From a bacterium (lineage in GTDB: Bacteria; Vulcanimicrobiota; Xenobia; Xenobiales; Xenobiaceae): a DNA stretch of 5,938 nt. Where the stretch lies: positions 1 to 5,938 of the forward strand of contig JAFSXO010000391.1 of NCBI GenBank assembly GCA_017444045.1, written 5' to 3'. This document shows, piece by piece, positions 1 to 5,938 of the stretch (its first letter is position 1; every line of letters starts with the position of its first letter). The notes beneath the pieces are model-generated. The model saw nothing but the letters and a program-made list of their open reading frames with translations. It was not told the origin of the DNA and ran no database searches. A program made the position numbers and the translations under genes.

Positions 1-96
1 GCCCAAAAAATCAGACAATTCAGCTTTACTCCTTGCAAAAACTGAGAGAAATATTTATTTCTAAAGCCTCTTGCCTCCTGCCCAAATAACAACAAC
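1..96. other. AT-rich region downstream of engB, possible start of a next gene
   Basis: No GC-rich hairpin followed by a T-run is seen on the minus strand after the engB stop, so the transcript may continue. The minus strand has AAGGAG at 34-29 and, ten bases later, a TTG at 18 whose frame stays open for the six codons left in the window (reading M/L-S-D-F-L-G). This could be the start of a third operon gene, but the evidence is thin. A GGAGG-like run near 80-74 is not followed by a start codon at useful spacing. Confidence 0.3.
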
Positions 97-708
97 TTAA
101 GGAGTCAGCGGCACTGAAGCTTCAGCTAATATTTCCCCCAAAAATGCCATAAGCTGCTCTCTGCCGTATCCGTTTGCAGAGGAATAAGGAAACAGCTCAT
201 CTGCGGAGCAGTTTAATAGCTTGGCGCAGCGCCGAACGTTATTGGCCATCTGGGAACGCGACAGCTTGTCTGCCTTGGTAAGCACCACACAGACCGGGTA
301 ACTGCGCTGCCGAAGCCATTCCAGCATCTGCAAATCTGAGGCCTTGGGATCGTGGCGGATATCGATGAGCAGCACAGCCAGCACTATGCCGCGGCGCTCG
401 GCCAAATATTCTTCCATCGAGCGCGACCAGCGCTCCTGCTCAGCCTTGGATACCTTAGCAAAGCCGTAACCGGGAAGATCGACCAAATACCAAGCGTCAT
501 CGACAAGAAAATAATTAATTAAACGCGTCTTGCCAGGCGTCTGAGAGACCTTGGCCAGCTTCCTATTGTTGGTCAGACTGCAGAGCAAAGAGGACTTACC
601 AACATTAGAGCGCCCCATCACCGCCACCTCGGGATAACAGCTATCGGGAGGCGCTTTGGTGATATTAAGGGCGCTGGTAATGAACTTAGCGTTTTTTATT
701 TTGAACAT
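97..708 (-). CDS. engB: Ribosome biogenesis GTPase EngB (YsxC/YihA)
   Basis: This 203-residue TRAFAC-class GTPase belongs to a family that is essential in many bacteria and acts in late assembly of the large ribosomal subunit. All GTPase signatures are present: G1 P-loop GRSNVGKS (32-39), the G2 segment TPGKTRLINYF (57-67, with T61), G3 DLPGYG (77-82), G4 TKAD (144-147) and G5 SSAN (176-179). The family segments GYGFAKVSK (80-88) and IDIRH (115-119) are also present. Length and N-terminus match E. coli YihA and B. subtilis YsxC, which supports the ATG at 708. That ATG lies three bases after the stop of the PLD-like gene. The sequence before it is A-rich, with no good Shine-Dalgarno, so translation probably depends on coupling to the upstream gene. 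As I recall, engB more often sits near lon/clpX or polA, so this context is atypical. Confidence 0.98.
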   Translation of the reverse strand: MFKIKNAKFITSALNITKAPPDSCYPEVAVMGRSNVGKSSLLCSLTNNRKLAKVSQTPGKTRLINYFLVDDAWYLVDLPGYGFAKVSKAEQERWSRSMEEYLAERRGIVLAVLLIDIRHDPKASDLQMLEWLRQRSYPVCVVLTKADKLSRSQMANNVRRCAKLLNCSADELFPYSSANGYGREQLMAFLGEILAEASVPLTP

Positions 709-711
709 TAA

Positions 712-2997
712 TTATTTTTTTTCAAATGCAGCATCGCCGTGCGACATGCCCTGCAGGGTCTGGCACTCGGGTAGGCTGTGCAAGGCGGCATAGAACGCTT
801 CATGGCCCATCTTGGAGCGCACCGCTTCTAGCTTAGCGCTGCCCTCGTCATAGCCCTGAGCCACCAGCTCGTCGATCTTGCCGCGCAGAGAAGGATCCTT
901 CTCAACCTGGCCATTGACAAACACCGCAGACGCCTTTTCAAAGCTCTGAACGTTGCGCAAAATCTCGCGCACTACAGTGCTGCGGCCCTCTTCGATCTGC
1001 ACGTCGTAATCCTTATCGGCGGAGCCATAACCGCGCTTCTTAGCGATAGAGGCAGCCTTAGTATCAACAGCGACAGACTCGTTTTCCCACAGGTTTTCAA
1101 AATAAGCCTTGGCCGACTCGCGGTTGGCCACATCGCTGGGATTGTCCTCGTTAAAGCGCACATAACCAGAATGCTCCCAGTTATCGCGCAGACCCTTCTT
1201 GGAGAAGTTAGTACTGCCGAAGAACTCGCCCTTGTCGGTTAAGACCTCTTTGGCGTGAATCTTGCGGTCGTGGCTTCCGCTGCGCGGCAGCATAGCCCAG
1301 CGCACATCGATGCCGTGATCCTCTAAGAAGGAAACACCGCCCTCGTTAGGAGTACCTCCATCGGGGTACATACCGGGATCGGCGACCACGCGGATATCAA
1401 TGTCCTTACCCTGAGCCGCCATTTCATCGCGCTTGGCCACGATCATGGAAGCTATGGACTTGGTCATTACGAAAGCGGGAATGTAAATAAACTCCTCAGC
1501 CTCCTGAATGGCCTGAAGCATGACTGCCTCGCGCTCGGTGGGAAGATCGGCCAAAGCCACCGCCGTAGTGCCAACGGCTTTGCCCTCGGGCAAATCTATA
1601 TCGTTGACCTTGGACATATTCTCTTTTGAGTTAATCGTATCAACGGTGCGCTGCGCCAGGCTCAGGAACTGCTCTTTGCCATATTTAGACAGCGGCAGCT
1701 CACCCTTGCTGCCCAAAGCCTTATCGATCTGCTCTGGTGTGGCATCGACCAAATCGTCGATATTCTGCCCATGAGCAGCCGCAAATTCCTTCATCTCGGC
1801 ATAGGAAGTAGGCTTAGGCATAGCGGTATGGACATCTGAAGGGCCGTCAATGCTGTCGATCAGCGACACCAGACCGCGCGAGCCCATATTGATGTCAGCC
1901 TCCATAAAGTCGGCCAAGGGCTTTTCGCCAAAGATCTGCTCCATAGAAGAGCCAGCTGAAGTCCCAACATCGCGGGCAAAATTCTGAGCCAGACGCTTAG
2001 CGGCAGGACCTTCAATGGCATATCCGGCATCGACATTCTCACCAGAGCCAGCATTAGCGTTCATACCGGAGAGCAGGAAGGTTTCACCCACGCGCAGACC
2101 CTTGCGGTGCATTAGGTCGGAAGGATTGCCCAATTCCTTTTCAATCGGATACATAGAGACCCCTACATTGCCATCGACCTGAGACAGCTGCAGCATAGCT
2201 CTAAGCTTGTCGGGAACCTCATCTATAACTACATGGCTGCTGGAGAAGGCAACCAAGCGCCCTGGGTCAACATTGACGCGAACCTTGCAGCCCGCTTCGG
2301 CGCAGTCGGCGATCTTTTCTACAAATTCGGGACTAGTAAGCTCATAATACTGAGCGTCGACTTCCTGGGGATTGCCCGCGCGCGCCTGAGCGGCAGCATC
2401 GTCGAGCATATTATTCATCTTCTTCCAGATCTGATCCCCATGGAAGCCCTCAGTCTGGTTGCCCTGATACAGGGCGGGACTGGAGCCATCGCGCAGACCC
2501 TGGATCTGCTCCATTAGCGGTCCCAAATTCTTCTTCTGCATATCGGAATACGCACAGAAGGCTGTTACCAAACCAGTAGGGCCAAAGCTAGCGCCAGCAA
2601 GCGCATCAACTGCAACCTGAGACTGTGACAAGGCTAAGGATTCTTTAATTTTATCGGAACCAGCGCGGAAAACGTGCACATCCTGCAGCTCGGCTTTTAT
2701 ATTCTGATCCTGGTAACGGCTCGCCCTTAAATCGGCATGCAGCTGGCGATGATGTTTGAAGCAAGCACGTCCTAAAGTTTGGATAGCTTTATAATCATCC
2801 TTGGACACCTGGCCGGTCAGCTCAACCCGATCGGCCAAAGCAGACCATTCGTCGCTGGACATGTTACCTTCGACTTTAATATTGCCAGCGCTGTCTGCCA
2901 TACGTCTAATCAGTTCGGGATTTACGCCTTCGCGGTTAATCGGATATCCCCCGACCTGAAATCCATTTGTCTGAAAATTTGCTCCAATCTGCTGCAT
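712..2997 (-). CDS. Phospholipase D-superfamily (two HKD motifs) protein of unknown role
   Basis: This 761-residue protein has two PLD-type catalytic repeats, the fold of cardiolipin synthases, phospholipases D and PLD-family nucleases. The second repeat (about 485-640) is canonical: H581-x-K583, D588, then GSTN at 594-597 and E608. The first (about 215-345) keeps H297-x-K299 but has G304 where the motif aspartate is expected, and GMN (311-313) in place of GSxN; YAIEG (326-330) follows as in cardiolipin-synthase-like repeats. Residues 1-210, the linker at about 350-480 and the tail at 645-761 match nothing I recognise. I see no signal peptide and no convincing membrane helix; 130-150 is only mildly hydrophobic. 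The first 21 residues carry no charged side chain. The gene has its own Shine-Dalgarno and follows the valS terminator, and engB begins three bases after its stop. Phosphodiesterase chemistry is likely; whether the substrate is lipid, nucleic acid or other is unknown, and a secreted effector is possible but unproven. Confidence 0.9.
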   Translation of the reverse strand: MQQIGANFQTNGFQVGGYPINREGVNPELIRRMADSAGNIKVEGNMSSDEWSALADRVELTGQVSKDDYKAIQTLGRACFKHHRQLHADLRASRYQDQNIKAELQDVHVFRAGSDKIKESLALSQSQVAVDALAGASFGPTGLVTAFCAYSDMQKKNLGPLMEQIQGLRDGSSPALYQGNQTEGFHGDQIWKKMNNMLDDAAAQARAGNPQEVDAQYYELTSPEFVEKIADCAEAGCKVRVNVDPGRLVAFSSSHVVIDEVPDKLRAMLQLSQVDGNVGVSMYPIEKELGNPSDLMHRKGLRVGETFLLSGMNANAGSGENVDAGYAIEGPAAKRLAQNFARDVGTSAGSSMEQIFGEKPLADFMEADINMGSRGLVSLIDSIDGPSDVHTAMPKPTSYAEMKEFAAAHGQNIDDLVDATPEQIDKALGSKGELPLSKYGKEQFLSLAQRTVDTINSKENMSKVNDIDLPEGKAVGTTAVALADLPTEREAVMLQAIQEAEEFIYIPAFVMTKSIASMIVAKRDEMAAQGKDIDIRVVADPGMYPDGGTPNEGGVSFLEDHGIDVRWAMLPRSGSHDRKIHAKEVLTDKGEFFGSTNFSKKGLRDNWEHSGYVRFNEDNPSDVANRESAKAYFENLWENESVAVDTKAASIAKKRGYGSADKDYDVQIEEGRSTVVREILRNVQSFEKASAVFVNGQVEKDPSLRGKIDELVAQGYDEGSAKLEAVRSKMGHEAFYAALHSLPECQTLQGMSHGDAAFEKK

Positions 2998-3005
2998 GAT
3001 CCGAT

Positions 3006-3011
3006 CCTCCT
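3006..3011 (-). promoter_or_regulatory. Ribosome binding site of the PLD-like gene
   Basis: The minus strand reads AGGAGG here, exactly eight bases before the ATG at 2997. This decides the start. The open frame continues upstream to a TTG codon at 3120, but that codon has no Shine-Dalgarno and would add 41 residues encoded by AT-rich intergenic-looking DNA. Confidence 0.92.
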
Positions 3012-3051
3012 GCCTTTTATCTTCTTTTACCGCATTAATCCAGATTTGTCT

Positions 3052-3107
3052 TGTCAATTTTGTTAATTTTTTATTACATTTAATAACTTTTGCGAACAAA
3101 CCAACAA
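3052..3107 (-). promoter_or_regulatory. Probable promoter region of the PLD-like gene and engB
   Basis: A promoter is expected between the valS terminator and the PLD gene at 2997. Candidates on the minus strand are TTGTTG (3107-3102), 16 bases, TATTAA (3085-3080), and the overlapping TTGTTC (3099-3094), 17 bases, TAATAA (3076-3071). A perfect -35 hexamer, TTGACA, lies at 3057-3052, but 17 bases later the sequence is TGCGGT, which is not a -10. The existence of a promoter in this stretch is likely by inference; the exact hexamers are not settled. Confidence 0.35.
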
Positions 3108-3122
3108 TACTAATGCACAAAT

Positions 3123-3163
3123 AAAAAAAACGCCGCTCGGTTGGCTAATGCCAACCAAACGGC
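3123..3163 (-). terminator. Rho-independent terminator of valS
   Basis: On the minus strand, 26 bases after the valS stop, the arms at 3163-3150 and 3145-3132 form a 14-bp stem. It has two G-U pairs, is GC-rich at its base, and is closed by the four-base loop ATTA. Eight T residues (3130-3123) follow after one base. The stem can be extended outward by a G-U and two A-U pairs. No T-run follows the hairpin on the plus strand, so it acts on valS transcripts only. It separates valS transcriptionally from the two genes that follow. Confidence 0.95.
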
Positions 3164-3189
3164 ATTATAACTATCAGCAGCTAGACAAC

Positions 3190-5862
3190 TTACTCAGCGC
3201 TATTCTCGGATTCGGCCAAAGTCACATCGACCATGAAACGGGCGCCTTCGGCAGGCTGTCCTTCCTTGATAGCGACTTCAGCGTTTTCCGCACTTCCAGC
3301 CAGCAGGACATCGGTAAGCACCTGCTTCAGCGCTTCTGCATCCTTAGCCTCACCCTGCACTAACAGTTTAGCTACAGGCCAGCGCAGGCTCTTCTGCGCC
3401 AGCGTCTTAGACTGGCGAATCTGGCTCAGCACCTCAGTAGCGCAAACGTACACATTGCCATGGCCGTTATCAGCTTCGCCTTCCTCTGCCTGACCCAGCG
3501 TTAGCTCTTCAGCAGTCGGCCAGGGTGAAGTATGCACTGAGCGCTCGCGCCCAGCAGATGCCGCAAAGCGCCAAGACCATATCTCCTCGGAGATATAAGG
3601 AAGGAACGGCGCAAACAGACGCAGGAAAATGCGCAGCGCGATATTCAGAGCGGCTTTAGCGGAACGGCGTCCAGGAGTATCCTCGGCTTCGTAAGAACGG
3701 CGCTTGACCAATTCCACGTAGTTGTCGCAGAAATCCCAGAATTCGTTTTCGGCAGTCTGCAGAGCGCTGGCCGGCTCGAAGCGGTTAAAGGCTTCCGTAG
3801 CATCGATCACAGCGCTGCGCAGGCGCGCCAGCAGAGCCCGATCTAAAGGCTCGGTCACATACTCTTTAGTCCAGCGCTCCCGGCCATCGGTGTCGCTGTC
3901 AAGCTGGCTAATCACGAAACGGCTGGCGTTGAACAGCTTGGTGGTCAGCTTGCGCCCGGCATCGAAGAGCTGCTCCTCAAAGATCGTATCAGCGCCCAAA
4001 CGCGCCCTAGACGACCAATAGCGCACCGCGTCGGCGGAGTAATCGTCAAGGTAATGCTCGGGAGTGATCACATTGCCCTTCGATTTGGACATCTTCTTGC
4101 GATCGGGATCGAGAATCCAGCCGCTGATGATCACGTGCTTCCAGGGAATATCATTATCGTGCAACCAGGCCTTAACGATGGTGTAAAATGCCCAGGTGCG
4201 GATAATCTCGTGAGACTGAGGACGGATGTCCATAGGGAACAGCTTGGCATGCTGCTCGGGATCATCGGCCCAATGGCTGACGATCTGCGGGGTCAGAGAG
4301 GACGTGGCCCAGGTGTCCATTACGTCTGGATCGGCCATGAAGCCGCCGGGGATGCCGCGCTGCGACTCTTCATATCCAGGTGCGGCCTGCGACATAGGAT
4401 CGACAGGAAGCATATCCTCAGTAGCTACGATGGGATGCTCGTAGTCCGGAGTGCCGTTATCGTCTATCCTGTACCACACTGGGAAGGGCACACCGAAGAA
4501 GCGCTGACGGCTGATGCACCAGTCGTACTGCAGACCATCGATCCAGTGCTCGATACGGGTACGCATAAACTCGGGATGCCACTTGATCTGACGGGCTTTA
4601 GCCAACAGCTCCTCTTTAGCATCGAGAATGCGCACGAACCACTGGCGGGCAGTAACAAATTCTAAGGGGAACTCGCCCTTCTCGTAATACTTGACCGCGT
4701 GTTTAATGGGGCGAGGCTCGCCGATCAGCTTCCCGGCCTCGCGCAGCAGCTCGACGATCTTGGCCCGTGCCTGCTTGACGAACAGACCGGCCAGCTGAGC
4801 ATGAGCCGCGTTGGCGGCGTCGGGATCCTCGCTCTGGAAGGGTTCGGCATGGTAATCCACCGGCAGAATGCGGCCATCGCGCCCGATAAGCTGGCGCAAG
4901 GGCAAATTGGACTTGCGCCAATACTCCACGTCAGCCGAGTCTCCGAAGGTGCAGACCATCAGAATGCCCGTGCCTTTATCTGGCTCAGCGTGCTCCGAAG
5001 CCAAGATGGGCACATGCGCCTTGTAGAGCGGGGTTACAGCGGTCTTGCCAAAATAGGGCTGATAGCGCTCATCGCTGGGATGGGCCACCACGGCGATACA
5101 GGCACCGAGCAGCTCGGGACGGGTAGTAGAAATGATAAAGTGTCCGCCGCCCTCCACATCAAACTGCAGATCGTGGAACTTGCCATCGATCTCTTTATCG
5201 GTCATTTCCGCCTGGGCGACAGCTGTGCCAAAACCGGTGTCCCATGCCGTGGGCAATTCCGCATGGTAAACGCGGCCTTTGGCCATCATATCCAAAAACG
5301 ATTTCTGCGAGGTCTTGCGGCAGCGCTCATCGATAGTCGCGTAAGCCAGGGTCCAGTCGATCGACAGCCCCAGATGGCGCCACAGGCCTTCAAAGACCTT
5401 TTCATCTTCACTAGTCAGAGCGGCACAGGCCTCAATAAAATTGAGGCGCGAGACTTCTTTCTGCTCCTTAGTGCCCTTCTTTTTGCCGCCCGCGTCTTTC
5501 TCTATAGCCTCGCCGAGATTGAACACCATATCCTTGTCGTAAGGAAGATGGGGGTTGCACTTAATGCCAAACACGTTCTGCACGCGGCGCTCGGTGGGCA
5601 GACCATTGTCATCCCAGCCCATAGGATAGGCGATATTCTTGCCCAGCATGCGCTGATAGCGCACTAGCAAATCCTGATGGGTGTAAGAAAACACGTGGCC
5701 AACGTGCAGGGAACCGGATACCGTAGGCGGAGGACTGTCTACAGCAAAGGTCTGCTCTCTGGTACAGGAAGGATCGTAACGATAAATACCCCAGTCTTCC
5801 CACTGACGGGCCCAGCGCTCTTCTGCTTCTCGATGCTTATACTTTTTGGGAATCTCAATCAT
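3190..5862 (-). CDS. valS: Valyl-tRNA synthetase, archaeal/actinobacterial-like type
   Basis: This cytoplasmic class I aminoacyl-tRNA synthetase charges tRNA-Val with valine using ATP. It has 890 residues. The Rossmann catalytic core opens with PPPTVSGSLHVGH (residues 44-56), whose HVGH is the HIGH signature. The inserted CP1 editing domain, which hydrolyses mischarged Thr-tRNA-Val, shows TTRPE (246-250) and GTGILMVCTFGD (297-308). The core resumes with WCISRQRFFGVPFPVWY (from 448), DTWATSS (516-522) and the KMSKS loop (590-594). A helical anticodon-binding domain follows from about 660 to 800, including LDRALLARL from 673. The motif MGWDDNGLPTE (81-91) and the FGD editing motif mark the archaeal/actinobacterial-like ValRS type rather than the classical E. 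coli type. The C-terminus ends soon after the anticodon domain, with no obvious long coiled-coil arm as in classical bacterial ValRS. The ATG at 5862 is supported by GGAGGAG eight bases upstream, and a strong terminator follows the stop. Family identification is secure; the subtype call rests on remembered motifs. Confidence 0.98.
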   Translation of the reverse strand: MIEIPKKYKHREAEERWARQWEDWGIYRYDPSCTREQTFAVDSPPPTVSGSLHVGHVFSYTHQDLLVRYQRMLGKNIAYPMGWDDNGLPTERRVQNVFGIKCNPHLPYDKDMVFNLGEAIEKDAGGKKKGTKEQKEVSRLNFIEACAALTSEDEKVFEGLWRHLGLSIDWTLAYATIDERCRKTSQKSFLDMMAKGRVYHAELPTAWDTGFGTAVAQAEMTDKEIDGKFHDLQFDVEGGGHFIISTTRPELLGACIAVVAHPSDERYQPYFGKTAVTPLYKAHVPILASEHAEPDKGTGILMVCTFGDSADVEYWRKSNLPLRQLIGRDGRILPVDYHAEPFQSEDPDAANAAHAQLAGLFVKQARAKIVELLREAGKLIGEPRPIKHAVKYYEKGEFPLEFVTARQWFVRILDAKEELLAKARQIKWHPEFMRTRIEHWIDGLQYDWCISRQRFFGVPFPVWYRIDDNGTPDYEHPIVATEDMLPVDPMSQAAPGYEESQRGIPGGFMADPDVMDTWATSSLTPQIVSHWADDPEQHAKLFPMDIRPQSHEIIRTWAFYTIVKAWLHDNDIPWKHVIISGWILDPDRKKMSKSKGNVITPEHYLDDYSADAVRYWSSRARLGADTIFEEQLFDAGRKLTTKLFNASRFVISQLDSDTDGRERWTKEYVTEPLDRALLARLRSAVIDATEAFNRFEPASALQTAENEFWDFCDNYVELVKRRSYEAEDTPGRRSAKAALNIALRIFLRLFAPFLPYISEEIWSWRFAASAGRERSVHTSPWPTAEELTLGQAEEGEADNGHGNVYVCATEVLSQIRQSKTLAQKSLRWPVAKLLVQGEAKDAEALKQVLTDVLLAGSAENAEVAIKEGQPAEGARFMVDVTLAESENSAE

Positions 5863-5870
5863 TGAACATA

Positions 5871-5877
5871 CTCCTCC
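5871..5877 (-). promoter_or_regulatory. Ribosome binding site of valS
   Basis: The minus strand reads GGAGGAG here, eight bases before the ATG at 5862. This near-consensus Shine-Dalgarno sequence at ideal spacing fixes the valS start. Confidence 0.9.
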
Positions 5878-5938
5878 ACAACTAAAACGAGCTTTATAGG
5901 CCCTAAATAATTGAATAAGAATAATCTTTTATCATCAA
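5878..5938 (-). promoter_or_regulatory. AT-rich leader upstream of valS, possible promoter
   Basis: These 61 bases lie upstream of the valS ribosome binding site and run off the window. The best sigma-70-like pair I can find on the minus strand is TTCTTA (5921-5916), 17 bases, then TATAAA (5898-5893). TTGATG at 5938-5933 is another possible -35 but has no good -10 partner. The stretch is too short to show or exclude a T-box leader, which controls valS in many Firmicutes; no T-box antiterminator motif is visible in it. The promoter call is weak. Confidence 0.25.

Noticed and set aside
47..62. An AT-rich inverted repeat (AGAAAT, four-base loop, ATTTCT) downstream of engB
   Set aside because: The six-bp A/T-dominated stem is too weak for a terminator and has no adjacent T-run in the right place. 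It could be an operator but is easily chance in AT-rich DNA.
1520..2517. Short plus-strand open frames opposite the PLD-like gene (1520-1774, 2233-2517)
   Set aside because: They are antisense to a gene with clear HKD motifs and show no family signature, so they look like frame shadows.
2998..3120. A 41-residue N-terminal extension of the PLD-like protein, starting at a TTG at 3120
   Set aside because: It has no Shine-Dalgarno, begins right after the valS terminator T-run, and is AT-rich intergenic-type DNA. The ATG at 2997 has AGGAGG at ideal spacing.
3148..3363. A plus-strand open frame starting within the valS terminator
   Set aside because: It overlaps the terminator hairpin and the 3' end of valS and has no ribosome binding site or family resemblance.
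4699..5667. A long plus-strand open frame of 322 codons (and another at 4054-4665) opposite valS
   Set aside because: Both lie entirely antisense to a secure valS gene. They show no recognisable domain and are explained by codon bias on the coding strand.
5893..5904. A small palindrome-like TAGG-G-CCTA in the valS leader, considered as an attenuator or operator
   Set aside because: A four-bp arm is too short, no U-run follows, and no T-box or leader-peptide features are visible in the bases available.

Overview
The window is bacterial chromosome with three complete genes, all on the minus strand. Read in the direction of transcription they are valS (valyl-tRNA synthetase, 5862 to 3190), a two-domain phospholipase-D-superfamily protein of unknown role (2997 to 712), and engB (also called ysxC or yihA; ribosome-assembly GTPase, 708 to 97). 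Coding regions have balanced base composition and the gaps between genes are AT-rich. Two of the three genes have strong Shine-Dalgarno sequences eight bases before an ATG. The host phylum cannot be fixed from this window: EngB is an ordinary bacterial protein, while ValRS is the archaeal/actinobacterial-like type also found scattered in other bacterial lineages. No mobile element, CRISPR array, tRNA or rRNA is visible.

Region by region (minus-strand order): 5938-5863 is an AT-rich leader holding the valS ribosome binding site and only weak promoter candidates. 5862-3190 is valS. 3163-3123 is a very convincing intrinsic terminator for valS. 3122-2998 is an AT-rich intergenic stretch with the ribosome binding site, and presumably the promoter, of the next transcription unit. 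2997-712 is the PLD-like gene. 708-97 is engB, starting only three bases after the PLD stop, so these two almost certainly form an operon. 96-1 is AT-rich, lacks a clear terminator, and may contain the very start of another gene.

valS and engB are translation and ribosome housekeeping genes. The PLD-like gene between them is the unusual part. It is transcriptionally separated from valS by the terminator but tightly coupled to engB. It carries one canonical and one degenerate HKD motif, has no visible signal peptide, and has N- and C-terminal regions that I do not recognise. I see no clearly new multi-gene system here; the PLD protein and its coupling to an essential GTPase are the best candidates for follow-up.
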